From: Methanolobus sp. WCC4 | GTDB taxonomy: Archaea > Halobacteriota > Methanosarcinia > Methanosarcinales > Methanosarcinaceae | DNA length: 64,000 nt | Reading direction: 5' to 3' | Assembly: GCF_038022665.1 (NCBI RefSeq) | Contig: NZ_CP150629.1 | Location: 1,284,480-1,348,479, forward strand | Part shown: in pieces, positions 46,001-53,604 of the stretch | Layout of the letters: every line of letters begins with the position of its first letter | Position numbering within the stretch: position 1 is the stretch's first letter | Made by a program: the position numbers and the translations under genes | Notes under the pieces: model-generated | The model's database searches: none | The model's input: the letters and a program-made list of their open reading frames with translations, nothing else | Told to the model about the DNA's origin: nothing

Positions 46001-46244
46001 ATATCTTCACTTTGAAGCAAGGACGCCGGGATTCTCTCCGTTTGCAATAGTGGGGGATTCTAAGAGGAAAGCTCTGGATTCGGGCGATGACTCGGTATCA
46101 ACAGGTTCTGTCAATGAAGAGGCAGTGTCAGATGATTATCAAGAGGAGACAGCTTCAAAGAGCACTCCTGCATTCGAAGGTGTTGTCTCGATGCTTGCAT
46201 TCCTGCTTGCAGGCTACTGTATGGTCCACAGGAAGAAGAGTTGA
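40008..46244 (+). CDS. Giant surface protein with beta-helix, four S-layer-type domains, PKD-like domains and PGF-pre-PGF domain
   Basis: A 2078-residue exported protein that starts at a TTG with GGGTGGA upstream. The order is signal peptide (about 1-27), a NosD/CASH-type right-handed beta-helix (about 35-400, with repeated NNxxxNN turns), a PKD-like domain (about 415-500), four copies of the Methanosarcina S-layer domain (S_layer_rel_Mac/DUF1608 type; roughly 505-790, 800-1075, 1175-1455 and 1470-1740), a second PKD-like domain (about 1755-1840), a Gly linker, a PGF-pre-PGF domain (TPGFSPFAIV) and a C-terminal anchor (TPAFEGVVSML, then MVHRKKS). It is probably part of, or locked into, the S-layer and may bind polysaccharide. 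It is a single-gene unit. Confidence 0.85.
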   Translation: MKSYCQKTIFLMLVTFLLVLFAGNAMAETMKVDWNGTGDHMSIQAAIDNASSGDSIVVMPGNYTENLLVDRSVSIFSESGNPADTVIQPFDLTEKLITINSDNVVVNGFTVTGANASKAIFLYESSGCLIENNIVSSNKYGIYLNNSDNNEVVNNTLLSNNFIGLCLFESDDNSVRSTYSSGNFIGFDLVSSCNNVLSDNTLESDGAYGIYFHQYSHDNSIMNNNISNTYYFEPLGSSTLISASMEPISSNENKEFDVYLFADSSQKMLNEFSISEYDQSSTSTAPGVYGGLGLFLNRDNTGNIIVSNVVENSYIRGMHFGYSSSGNTIYDNYFNNTDNFYQYYNNTNIWNITLTPGENIAGGPYLGGNCWTNPSGTDFSQTHVDLNDDGICDESYSIDQYNVDELPLYSYQNLLPEASIFSISPGYVKTGELVHFAGIGIDYDGYIQEYGWRSSIDGELSDDAYFSTNTLSPGNHTIYYKVKDNEDEWSAEVISHLTVENDDEAYIRSQVYNGSDLNSIFNENAIHIGSGHYAIEINSSNFKAFNYDLDTNTGSESFRICNSTNFSHSADGRTIEEGIINYKTEILQVNYEADFGNEEAYGSTHPTTYPSIGFFGDRYVSLSDENPDEIVKLLLDSDDKHLIRKSSSLELHEGYELTAKQIDVEGDKVWMELSQNGEFIEDEVIDLSGDPVTWEYDLDIGDEGDVIVFRLLVTDLFVEQVDEFVVVEGIWLIDFENPIDVEAGSTFNEMEVQLVDNNSIRMNNLNNIILEKDSTINVANDLNFKVADSDALRFCLIKTYDQSTQHDIPGAVATGPESWDYLDFAGLFYDIDNAISSETLEVTQPLTSTERIIHPGNLTYTTTIQKSNFSCDELNSDGEQYEVVGILGEKYIPLEQGNPAKLGKLLLDTNKEYVVTGSGDIDFKDGYGVHYSYDEEKDDFYVYFIKGNCIYGRTSINNTVTFDPVSQDAIWKWEDDIAGVDDVRVMELHIKKREGPFSKQFIIDGIWILDFDDILDFEISDEDDMMEVTDISDNSITFSNWNSINLLSGKRFDIYNSLKLEVADNSTLHYYPIVEKTILENTAANIDSYETRIRSYQNENPTINISLDYPSDVVWYLDGDYQQINYSVTDASYYPNAYASGDYDITAFVSNENGTDVINWDWGIIKPTTSVDITHTGNIEIRSPVYDKNDIVALNDNNTFIEINASNFAGFYCDMDRNLSTEMIFIENMTSAENGDLKIGKYGLKYSTSVQQVMYKADYGNSKYGLNDTYQVIGILGDPYVPITEIENSKTCKFAKLLVDTDNKYTLRTNSSLELANGYALTAKQIKVEEDKVWLELSRNGEFVEDEVIDVSDGLAIWEYYSDLGNESHVLIYRLLVSDVFQGQVDALAVTQGMWLIDSNEDNLLEIDQGDRFSELDVDLLDNNIITMSNNHDDIILKKGEDTTIALDLSIKLSNSSDYNFYLKKDIYPTEEYELRGTVATGPIIWNDELSWNFKDFAGFVYDFEENVGTEQLNINYISNSSIEEEGITYYSTLVQKGYTANFTPENNIHYNETYPMIGIFGEEYVSLTDSRPDELAKLIIDSDSQYTLKIGSPLELPEGFELIVNDIEGNDTAVISIFKNGELQYSEKIDAFAGEFTLEYQEDIVSQKNIIVFRTNIKEIISEKTDSYIILNGLWMVDSESYLAINTGDRFGEFVVDFIAEDNIHMFNFRSISIGKGYEIELAEGIKLRIADSDSLRFYPYREYQPTGTLSNYVPSVSSLLLSTNKTMFGSEVSFYGNGTDQDGSIVAYNWRSNIDGQLSTELSFTSSDLSVGNHTIYFKVKDDNGDWSDENSENILVNPVSPTTSTSTSSGGGGGGGGGGATGELYENIAFKDVRSEFVTKDSVTSYDFTDEDNELEYIRFTASRNWGKISTTVECLHDTSALVDKEPEGTVYRNLNIWVGKSGFSENIEDCVIGFKVSKEWLAENEIDEGSVRLLHYSDGEWEELDTELVDEDDGYLHFEARTPGFSPFAIVGDSKRKALDSGDDSVSTGSVNEEAVSDDYQEETASKSTPAFEGVVSMLAFLLAGYCMVHRKKS

Positions 46245-46401
46245 TACTCATCTTCCTTTTATTTTCTAACTGGAACATTTATTCTGTTGTCTTTTTCCTT
46301 TACTGTTCCCTATCTTTCACTCCATCATGGTTAAATAGGTAGTCCCATATTTGAATCCATACACATTTGTATTACATTCTTATTCAATTCAGGTGAATTT
46401 T

Positions 46402-47460
46402 TTGATCGGAAAACTTGTCAAAGATAGGGTTAAGTCGGGTAAACAGGCTATCAATGAGCTGTACAATACCGGCTACTATGGTCGTCCAAAAGGCGATGTT
46501 CTTGAACTCACGCTTGTTGAGGCTGCATATCTGCTTTACAAGAACAGGCTTGAGATCACGCTGGATGACAGGACCCTGGGTTTTGAGGAGTTCTTCACAG
46601 AAGCATCCAGAAGACAGCAGTTCTTCGAGCTGAAATATATCGTTTACAAGGACCTTCGTGAAAGAGGTTACTACGTCCAGCCTAGTGTGACGGATTTCCG
46701 GGTGTATCCGAGGGGAGGTCATCCTGGTAAGAGTCAGGCAAAGATGTTCGTTTACGTGAGGTCCGAGCGTGTACCCATGCTCCTTAAGGACCTTATATCA
46801 CAGTACAATGCTGCGCTGAACGTTCGCAAGCAGATGGTGCTGGCAATCGTTGACGAGGAAAGCGACCTCACATATTATGAGGTCAAAAAGGCTGATATAA
46901 AGGGTAAGATGGATACATCTCTTCCCGATGGTGGTACAATTCCTGCCACCATGCTTGAGGACCGTGTGCTTATCTGGGACGAGAAAACATCACATCTGCT
47001 CCATGAGAATGGTTTCTACGGTAAACCTCTTGATAATGAAAGACTGCAGTTGTCCCTTGTGGAATCAGCCTACCTGCTGGAGCAGGGGGTTATAGAGATA
47101 AAGGAAGGTTCAGAGAACGCAATTGTCGACCTGGCACAGTTCTCTGAGATGGCTTCATCCATCGAACCGGATTTCATGCTCAAGTACAGTGCATATGTGG
47201 ACCTTCGCAGCAGGGGCTTCGTTCCAAAGACCGGTTTCAAGTTCGGTACTCATTTCAGGGTATACGATGAGGTCCGCTCCATCAAAAAACTTCCCCACTC
47301 TGCATATCTTATCCATGCAATACCACAGGATCATGAGTTCTTCCTTCCTGTGATGTCAAGGGCCGTGAGGCTTGCCAACAGCGTCAGGAAACAGATGCTC
47401 TATGCAGTGGGATATTCCAGCGGCGTCGAGTATGTCGATATTGGCAGGATAAAGATGTAG
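46402..47460 (+). CDS. endA: tRNA-splicing endonuclease EndA (double-length, homodimer type)
   Basis: A 352-residue enzyme that cuts introns at bulge-helix-bulge sites in precursor tRNA. The protein is two tandem EndA-like halves. Only the C-terminal half keeps the catalytic set: Tyr in KYSAYVDLRSRG, His in GTHFRVYDE and Lys in SVRKQMLYAVG. The N-terminal half has TDFRVYPRG and lacks the His. This is the (alpha-prime)2 architecture. The TTG at 46402 has AGGTGA six bases upstream and is preferred to the longer frame. Confidence 0.94.
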   Translation: MIGKLVKDRVKSGKQAINELYNTGYYGRPKGDVLELTLVEAAYLLYKNRLEITLDDRTLGFEEFFTEASRRQQFFELKYIVYKDLRERGYYVQPSVTDFRVYPRGGHPGKSQAKMFVYVRSERVPMLLKDLISQYNAALNVRKQMVLAIVDEESDLTYYEVKKADIKGKMDTSLPDGGTIPATMLEDRVLIWDEKTSHLLHENGFYGKPLDNERLQLSLVESAYLLEQGVIEIKEGSENAIVDLAQFSEMASSIEPDFMLKYSAYVDLRSRGFVPKTGFKFGTHFRVYDEVRSIKKLPHSAYLIHAIPQDHEFFLPVMSRAVRLANSVRKQMLYAVGYSSGVEYVDIGRIKM

Positions 47461-47524
47461 TTGCTATGTCATCAGGGAACGAACTGCTCAAACTTATATA
47501 ATATCCATGTCTTTGCTTTAGCAG

Positions 47525-47917
47525 ATGTTCGATATCATAGCAGTTGATATTTCTGGCCGGCACAGGGTAAATGATGAATACCTGATGGTATGCGCTGCTG
47601 TGGCTGCTTCTGTCACTGCGGACCATGTGGAGAAGGTCAACCAGATAGCTATAAGGTCATTCAAAAGCAGATCGGCTCCGGATGTCCAGGATGTTGTCAG
47701 GATGGTGGAGGATACTGTTTCCGAGCTGAAGTTCGATGGTACCATTGTCACGGAGGCAGGTGATTTCTACAATAAGCCCCAATGGTTAATTGATAGTATG
47801 TTCTCCCATGAACTCAAATATCAGGAATCACTGAGTGAGAGAAGATGTATCGAGATAGCTCATCATGTGTCGCTTAGCTCAAGGAAGCTACTTCTCAAAG
47901 AGCTGGGTATCCAGTGA
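47525..47917 (+). CDS. DUF2209 family protein
   Basis: A 130-residue archaeal conserved protein (DUF2209). It begins IIAVDISGRHRVNDEYLMVCAAV, a pattern reminiscent of RNase H-fold proteins with a leading Asp, though no full active site is evident. It lies between endA and hflX, and its TGA is close to the hflX ribosome binding site. The function is unknown. Confidence 0.75.
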   Translation: MFDIIAVDISGRHRVNDEYLMVCAAVAASVTADHVEKVNQIAIRSFKSRSAPDVQDVVRMVEDTVSELKFDGTIVTEAGDFYNKPQWLIDSMFSHELKYQESLSERRCIEIAHHVSLSSRKLLLKELGIQ

Positions 47918-47964
47918 GATCAGGGATAAAAGTAAAACCACATAATGATCAGGGGATATCTATA

Positions 47965-49212
47965 ATGCGTGCGATTCTGGTAAAGAGGAATGACCCGAGG
48001 TCTGAGGACGCTAAGAACGAACTTCAGATGAAAGAGCTCAGAGAACTTGCCGGAGCTGCAGGTTATGGGATCATCGCCGAGCTGACACAGACCAGACATC
48101 CTGACAGGAAATACCATCTTGGCAGGGGTAAGGTTGAGGAACTGGCACAGATGGTGGCAGAACTCAGACCGGATAAGGTCATATTCCATAATCCTCTCAC
48201 AACCATGCAGATCTATAACATCTCGGAGATCTGCCGTTGCGAGACCATAGACAAGTTCCAGTTGATCCTTGAGATATTCGCCACAAGGGCAACCACACAC
48301 CGTTCAAAACTGCAGGTGGAACTTGCAAGGCTCGAGTATGAGCTTCCACGTGCAAGGGCTGTCATATCCCTGCTAAAGAAGGACGAAAGACCGGGTTTTA
48401 TGGGACTTGGTGGATATGAGGACTCCTATGCGCAGGATGTCAAGAACCGGATGATCCGTATCAGGAAAGAACTTGAGACTATACAGAAGGACAATGAGTC
48501 CCTAAGGGCTCACAGGCATTCCCGGGGTTTCTCCCTTGTTGCACTTGCAGGATATACAAATGCGGGAAAAAGTACCCTTTTCAATTCACTTGTGGAAGAG
48601 ACCGTGGAATCAAAGGATATGCTTTTCACGACATTGCTCCCGACCACCCGTTCACTGAATGTACAGGGACGTGATGTCCTCCTCACGGATACCGTAGGTT
48701 TCATAGAGGACCTTCCTCACTGGATGGTGGATGCTTTCAGGTCTACCCTTGATGAGATCTTCCTCGCAGATGTAGTCCTCCTTGTTGTGGATTCATCAGA
48801 GCCACTTGATCTGATACGCAAGAAACTTCTCGTATGTCATGAGACAATGTGGGACCAGTTGCAGGATGTCGGTATTGTGACCGTTTTCAATAAAAAGGAT
48901 ATGATATCCGAAGAGGAACTTCAGGAACGTATGTCAGGTCTTGGTTATCTGGCACCGAACCCTGTAGCCGTATCAGCGAGGTCACATCTGGGTTTCGATG
49001 AACTAAAGGCCGGTATTCATGACCTGCTTCCTGAGTGGGAACGCATCACCCTCTCATTCCCTATGTCAGAAGAGGGTATGTCCCTCGTGGCGTGGATATT
49101 TGATGAAGGTATCGTCCACAGTGTCAATTATGAAGAAGGCATATCAATAGACTTTGAAGCCAGGGATGAGATTATAAACAAAGCCCGGTCAGCTGTGAAA
49201 ACATTATTCTGA
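47965..49212 (+). CDS. hflX: Ribosome-associated GTPase HflX
   Basis: A 415-residue GTPase that binds the large ribosomal subunit and, in bacteria, splits stalled ribosomes. Motifs: the HflX domain HPDRKYHLGRGKVEEL and RATTHRSKLQVELARL, G1 GYTNAGKST, G3 DTVGF and G4 NKKD, with a C-terminal HflX tail. The ATG at 47965 has AGGGGAT seven bases upstream, better than the GTG at 47914 that overlaps the previous stop. Confidence 0.94.
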   Translation: MRAILVKRNDPRSEDAKNELQMKELRELAGAAGYGIIAELTQTRHPDRKYHLGRGKVEELAQMVAELRPDKVIFHNPLTTMQIYNISEICRCETIDKFQLILEIFATRATTHRSKLQVELARLEYELPRARAVISLLKKDERPGFMGLGGYEDSYAQDVKNRMIRIRKELETIQKDNESLRAHRHSRGFSLVALAGYTNAGKSTLFNSLVEETVESKDMLFTTLLPTTRSLNVQGRDVLLTDTVGFIEDLPHWMVDAFRSTLDEIFLADVVLLVVDSSEPLDLIRKKLLVCHETMWDQLQDVGIVTVFNKKDMISEEELQERMSGLGYLAPNPVAVSARSHLGFDELKAGIHDLLPEWERITLSFPMSEEGMSLVAWIFDEGIVHSVNYEEGISIDFEARDEIINKARSAVKTLF

Positions 49213-49252
49213 GCCTACTTTTCCGGAGTGGCTAAATAATTTTATATCGCCC

Positions 49253-49267
49253 GATATATATATATGC
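49253..49267 (+). promoter_or_regulatory. Strong TATA box upstream of the candidate small RNA
   Basis: GATATATATATATGC. Transcription from it should begin near 49285, at the foot of the 10-bp stem described next. A second AT-rich box (AATTTTATATC, 49237-49247) lies just before. Confidence 0.5.
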
Positions 49268-49280
49268 TATAAAGTCGTTA

Positions 49281-49370
49281 GTATGTTTGCGAACGGGACT
49301 AACTTCTCTAATGTACCACCAATCCTATCCAACCACCCAACCACCAAAATTCTATTGCCCGTTCGCATAC
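49281..49370 (+). ncRNA. Candidate small RNA with long closing stem and C-rich open loop
   Basis: TGCGAACGGG (49288-49297) and CCCGTTCGCA (49358-49367) are perfect complements, extended by GTA/TAC. The 60 bases between them contain almost no G (CCACC occurs three times, plus ATCCTATCC), so they cannot fold on themselves. A strong TATA box lies at the right distance. No ORF is present. It could be a trans-acting RNA whose CCACC segments face GGTGG-type ribosome binding sites, or a leader of the PHP gene 58 bp on. Confidence 0.5.
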
Positions 49371-49427
49371 CACCTATTAAAGCTGTTCTAAAATATCTTT
49401 ATTAACTCTCAGGACTATGGTATTTGC

Positions 49428-50099
49428 ATGAAGTTCGATCTTCACGTCCACTCCTGTTATTCAAAGGATAGCAATGCCAGTCTTGATGACATCCTCGAAC
49501 ATGCTGCAAGGAACGGCCTGGACGGCTTTGCCATATGCGATCACGACAGGATAGAAGGCGGTTTCGCCTGCTCTGAAAGGGCTAAGGAGTTGAATTCAGA
49601 TCTTATCGTCATTCCCGGTGTAGAGGTAAGTTCGTCAAAAGGTCATATCCTGGTCCTTGGTGTACGTGACGCAATAGAACCGGGCCTGAGCCCAGAGGAG
49701 ACTATCAAAAGAGCACGCCAGCAGGGTGCTTTGGTGATCATCCCCCATCCTTTCAAGATCACATCACATGGGATAGGCTACATAGAAGGTCTGGATGCCG
49801 ATGCAATAGAGGTTCTCAACTCCCGCTGCGTGACCAATGGTCCTAACAACAGGGCCAGAGAGGCAGCCGGAGAACTTGGTTTTCCCATGGTCGGTGGCAG
49901 CGATTCCCATGAGGCAGAAATGGTGGGCCGTTCATATACGGAGATAGATGCCGATGAAAGGACGGTTGAAGCAGTCCTTGATGCTATCAGAAAAGGAAAG
50001 ACAGCTCCAGGGGGAGGAAAGACCCCTGTCTCATTTGTTGTCAAACAGATGTTCATAGGACACCTGAACAAACTTGGCAGACGTCTTGGAATGAGATAA
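49428..50099 (+). CDS. PHP-domain phosphoesterase
   Basis: A 223-residue PHP protein. The metal-binding residues are seen in order: HVHSCYSKDS near the N-terminus, ICDHDRIEG, PGVEVSS, IIPHPFK, and GGSDSHEAEM. Related archaeal and bacterial proteins are nucleoside 3',5'-bisphosphate phosphatases or histidinol-phosphatase-like enzymes. The family makes a phosphoester hydrolase role likely, but the substrate cannot be told. Confidence 0.85.
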   Translation: MKFDLHVHSCYSKDSNASLDDILEHAARNGLDGFAICDHDRIEGGFACSERAKELNSDLIVIPGVEVSSSKGHILVLGVRDAIEPGLSPEETIKRARQQGALVIIPHPFKITSHGIGYIEGLDADAIEVLNSRCVTNGPNNRAREAAGELGFPMVGGSDSHEAEMVGRSYTEIDADERTVEAVLDAIRKGKTAPGGGKTPVSFVVKQMFIGHLNKLGRRLGMR

Positions 50100-50130
50100 A
50101 AAGATAAGATAAAAGAATAGGATTGTGAAG

Positions 50131-50838
50131 TTACAGGATGTCCTTCAGGATATCCGATATATCCTCAGGCTTTTCAAGTACTGTTATTCCTTCAAGCTCC
50201 TTGATGATATCAACATTCCTTGCATCGATATCCCTTACTTTCAGTTCCACAGGTCCGCCCTTGATGGCATTGAAATCGCAAAGTTCCTTGCATATCCCGC
50301 ATCCGTTACATTTGAGCAGATCGATCTGGTCTGTGATCGCATCGTTGGGGCAATTGTCCCTCGGAGGACACGGGTCACATTTCTGACAGAGTTCCCTTGC
50401 GATACCAAATGGAAGTTCAGATATAACGACACCTGCTATGTCAACAGGTACGACATAGACCGGTACTCCTCCTTTCACTGCCTGTGCAACTGCATTGCTG
50501 ACAAGTGAATCCGCAGTACCATGTGCGATCTTCGATACGGTGTTGGAAGTGGCAGGGGTCACGATAAGTGCGTCATATTTGTCAAGCAGGAAACGCCCTG
50601 TCTTTGGCCAGCTCTTTCCCTGTTGTGTCTCAAGGAAGACCTCTTCCAGATATTCACCACATGATATCTTTTCCAGTTCATCCTCCAGACCGTACATCCT
50701 GACAACCTCTTCGGCTGCACTGGAGAGGAAAGTGTTCACTCTGACATCATATTCATCTTTTATCTGTTTGAATATTCCAAAACTGGAAGTAAGGAAATGT
50801 CCTGCTCCGGTAATTCCCCATGCTATCGTTTTTGTCAT
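50131..50838 (-). CDS. dmrB: Dihydromethanopterin reductase (acceptor) DmrB-type flavoprotein
   Basis: A 235-residue protein with an N-terminal flavoprotein (HFCD) fold (WGITGAGHFLTSSFGIF, ALIVTPATSNTVSKIAHG) followed by two ferredoxin-like Cys clusters (CQKCDPCPPRDNCP and CNGCGICKELC). This matches the archaeal DmrB of Methanosarcina, which reduces dihydromethanopterin to tetrahydromethanopterin with FMN and iron-sulfur clusters. It is the last gene of a four-gene cluster that also points to pterin cofactor synthesis. Confidence 0.88.
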   Translation of the reverse strand: MTKTIAWGITGAGHFLTSSFGIFKQIKDEYDVRVNTFLSSAAEEVVRMYGLEDELEKISCGEYLEEVFLETQQGKSWPKTGRFLLDKYDALIVTPATSNTVSKIAHGTADSLVSNAVAQAVKGGVPVYVVPVDIAGVVISELPFGIARELCQKCDPCPPRDNCPNDAITDQIDLLKCNGCGICKELCDFNAIKGGPVELKVRDIDARNVDIIKELEGITVLEKPEDISDILKDIL

Positions 50839-50885
50839 AGGGAGAGAATAGTTCTTTTCTTATTAATATCCTTTTCATCAGGGTA

Positions 50886-51473
50886 TCAGAGATAGTTGTA
50901 AAGCAGTTCCATAGCTTCTTTCTCTTCATCTCCGCCACACTTCTCCACGATATCCCCATATGCCTTTATCAGCCTGAGGTACTTCTCATCGCCTGTGAGT
51001 TTGTATCTGGTGGCATGTATGCATGCTTCGATGACCCCGAAAAGACCACGGTTGGGAGCCCTGAGTATGCATCCGTTCACACGGCTCATTACAGGTACCA
51101 GTTCTGCTATCAGTGCCTCTGAGGTGAGTTTCGTGTTGGTGCATTCAAAAGCCACCCAGCATTGTGCTTCTTTGAGTGCGGCAAAACTCATTCCGTTACA
51201 ATGGACAGTCTCGAAGTCGGAGTCATCAAGGTCCCCAAAAGTAGAATCGACAAATATAATGGGGTCCCATGTGATATTTGCAACCACTCTCTTCTCGGAT
51301 AGTACGTTGTTATAAGTGGTGGAATCCTTGAACAGGCGCAGGAAGAGCTTGTCCTTTTTCCTGATGATTCCCATGGGAGCGGCATTAGCTGTCCATCCAT
51401 GGGTGGTTGTCACGATGGTCTCAGAGATGCCTTCATAGATACCAAGATCATCAAGGTCGATTTTATTGAGCAT
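50886..51473 (-). CDS. DUF447 family protein (methanopterin synthesis-linked)
   Basis: A 195-residue protein of DUF447, with a split-barrel flavin-binding look at the N-terminus (GISETIVTTTHGWTANAAPMGI). Homologues in methylotrophic bacteria belong to the methanopterin gene clusters and are needed for cofactor formation, but the reaction is not assigned. The ATG overlaps the stop of the preceding CitG-like gene (TAATG), showing coupled translation. Confidence 0.85.
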   Translation of the reverse strand: MLNKIDLDDLGIYEGISETIVTTTHGWTANAAPMGIIRKKDKLFLRLFKDSTTYNNVLSEKRVVANITWDPIIFVDSTFGDLDDSDFETVHCNGMSFAALKEAQCWVAFECTNTKLTSEALIAELVPVMSRVNGCILRAPNRGLFGVIEACIHATRYKLTGDEKYLRLIKAYGDIVEKCGGDEEKEAMELLYNYL

Positions 51474-52429
51474 TAGAATCGTACTCCTGCAAGCAATGAG
51501 ATGAACAGGCCGGCGATGACTATATCAGCCGTGGATCCCGGATTGATCCTCTTCTCAAGAAGCTCTTTGTCCAGTTCATCTATCATAGGTAATATAGTAT
51601 TAAAGTTATCATTGCTACTATATATCTTTTCTACTATTGCCTTTGCCTTCCCGGATACATACAATGCGGTATCGTTATCGGTCTTTGTGCTGATGAACGT
51701 ATCCTCATTCTCTGAAAGTATCTTGAGGAAAGCATAGACCGTGACTTTATTGATATCTGCTTCTACCTTCGGGGCAAGCACCCCGTTCATACCATCGATT
51801 ATGATCTCCGCGCATTCTGCACATCTCTTGAAACCGGTGACCCACTCGTTGGCTATGATGTCGTATCCTCTGGCGATATCCATGAGTCTGTAAAGGGTCA
51901 TATTCTTCTCGTTGAGCTCATTGATCGCTTCATTGTCCTGAAGGTCGAACTCGTCAACGGGATTGACCTTCACACCCGCTGCATCGAAGCAACTGTAAAA
52001 GTTCACTGAATCCTTTGTGTCAGTATCCCTGACCATCCTGTGTGCAGCCTCTATCAACTGCTGGATGGTGAAGCTCTCATCTTCCTCGAATATCTCTCCG
52101 CAGGCCATTGCAAGCGGGACTAGCAGGATGAATGCACCGAAATGTGTATTCCCACCCCTTTGCCAGCTCACACTTTCAGTGACAGCATTCCTGATGAGCC
52201 TGCCAACACCTTTTGTGCTGGATGATGCTTCCTCTATAACCGGATAGACTGCGGTGGCCGAGCTGAGAAAATGCTCGTAACGTGTGTCCTCGTAGTCATC
52301 ATGCCTGTCGATATTCCCCGGTTTGGGATAGGCCGATACTTCCAGGCACATGGCAAGCTGGGCACAGCGTGCTACATAGGATGAAAGAGGATAGTGCCCT
52401 CTTTCTATTGTATAAAGTGCATCCTTCAT
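51473..52429 (-). CDS. CitG-like (triphosphoribosyl-dephospho-CoA synthase family) protein
   Basis: A 318-residue member of the CitG/MdcB superfamily: SAYPKPGNIDRHDDYEDTRYEHFL, then the NTHFGAFILLVPLA and RINPGSTADIV segments that mark the ATP site. Methanogens lack citrate lyase, so this is not a true CitG. The homologue in methylotrophic bacteria is one of the methanopterin genes, and here too it is joined to DUF447 and DmrB. A nucleotide-linked step in the cofactor side chain is likely but unproven. Confidence 0.85.
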   Translation of the reverse strand: MKDALYTIERGHYPLSSYVARCAQLAMCLEVSAYPKPGNIDRHDDYEDTRYEHFLSSATAVYPVIEEASSSTKGVGRLIRNAVTESVSWQRGGNTHFGAFILLVPLAMACGEIFEEDESFTIQQLIEAAHRMVRDTDTKDSVNFYSCFDAAGVKVNPVDEFDLQDNEAINELNEKNMTLYRLMDIARGYDIIANEWVTGFKRCAECAEIIIDGMNGVLAPKVEADINKVTVYAFLKILSENEDTFISTKTDNDTALYVSGKAKAIVEKIYSSNDNFNTILPMIDELDKELLEKRINPGSTADIVIAGLFISLLAGVRF

Positions 52430-52461
52430 CTTTGTCAGTCTTATTTGTGGTCAGTTACCGG

Positions 52462-53604
52462 CTATTTTTTAGCGTTGACCGGCTTTTTAGCATGGTCCAG
52501 AATGTAGTCTGCAAGTTCCTTCTTGAGGTTCATATACTCGGCATCTGATACTCCGAGTGTCTCCAGTACCCCGTCCCTGAGATAACATGGCTTTGATATC
52601 TTGCAGCACCATGCAAGGCTTCCGAAACATGTGCTATCGCCGTATTCAAGCATGGTTCCCTTTACAAATTCCATCTTGATGTCAGCAAATTCCTGAGCGC
52701 TGTATCCAAGCTTATCGATCACATTATGTACAGGACATGGTTTTACAGGCAGGCAGCAGAAAGCAAGTCCCCTGAGGTCACCTTCTCCTCTGCACACATG
52801 CTTTGGAGCATTATACCATCCAACATCCCTTTGCTGTGTTGATATCATATTCACAAGACTGGTGATAAGTCCTTCATTTTCAAGAACTCCTCTTGCAACG
52901 GAGACCATTTCAGCACCCCTTGAGAACATGTCCTTTGCAGTCTCAAAGTCAGTCACGGAGTTGTTGCAGATGAGGAACATCCTTGTGGAGTCACGAACAT
53001 CCTTTATGAGCTTAAGGTCTGCACCTGCACCTTCCTTCATGGCGTCAAGGTGAAGTATGTCCGCACCAGCACTTTCAATTTGCTGCACCATCTCGATATC
53101 ATCGACGACATTGGCACGTACTTTCACAGAGAGCGTGACTCCTGTTTCCTTTATCTGTTTTATCCAGTCACAGAGCTTTGTAAGGTCGGTTAGCAATGCC
53201 TGTCCTGTACCGATATCTGTCATTTCCTTCTGTCTGCAATGTGCATCTATCTCAAGGATAGCACCTGCTTCCCTGACGACCTTTGCAGCTTCGATGAGCG
53301 GTTCCACCGTTGTGCTCCTGACATTGACAGCTACGACAGGTCCGTCGTTGACAGCCTTTATCTCGCTTTCGATAAGTTTCAATGGTTCATCGGACTCGAA
53401 CTCTTCCCTGCCCCTTGCAACTATCTCAGATGCGGCTTTCTGTGTTGCTTCGTCGAGGTTATATCCTCCGAGTATCACAAGTCCTGCATCCTTTGCTTTC
53501 TCGTTAGCAAAGCTACTATCGGTCACTCCGCCCATTGGAGCAAGTGCAATGGGATTCCTGAAAGAGACATCTCCTACCTTGATATTAAAAAGATCATCTG
53601 ACAC
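52462..53604 (-). CDS. TIM-barrel flavoenzyme-like protein with methanogenesis marker 9 domain
   Basis: A 380-residue protein: a dihydrouridine synthase/dihydroorotate dehydrogenase-type barrel (FRNPIALAPMGGVTDSSF, LSVKVRANVVDD, ILHLDAM) up to about 255, then a Cys-rich C-terminal part (FCCLPVKPCPVHN, CFGSLAWCCKISKPC) that is the methanogenesis marker 9 region and may hold an iron-sulfur cluster. It starts at a GTG with AGAGGT upstream and leads the cofactor cluster. It probably belongs to cofactor synthesis; the reaction is unknown. Confidence 0.8.
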   Translation of the reverse strand: MSDDLFNIKVGDVSFRNPIALAPMGGVTDSSFANEKAKDAGLVILGGYNLDEATQKAASEIVARGREEFESDEPLKLIESEIKAVNDGPVVAVNVRSTTVEPLIEAAKVVREAGAILEIDAHCRQKEMTDIGTGQALLTDLTKLCDWIKQIKETGVTLSVKVRANVVDDIEMVQQIESAGADILHLDAMKEGAGADLKLIKDVRDSTRMFLICNNSVTDFETAKDMFSRGAEMVSVARGVLENEGLITSLVNMISTQQRDVGWYNAPKHVCRGEGDLRGLAFCCLPVKPCPVHNVIDKLGYSAQEFADIKMEFVKGTMLEYGDSTCFGSLAWCCKISKPCYLRDGVLETLGVSDAEYMNLKKELADYILDHAKKPVNAKK

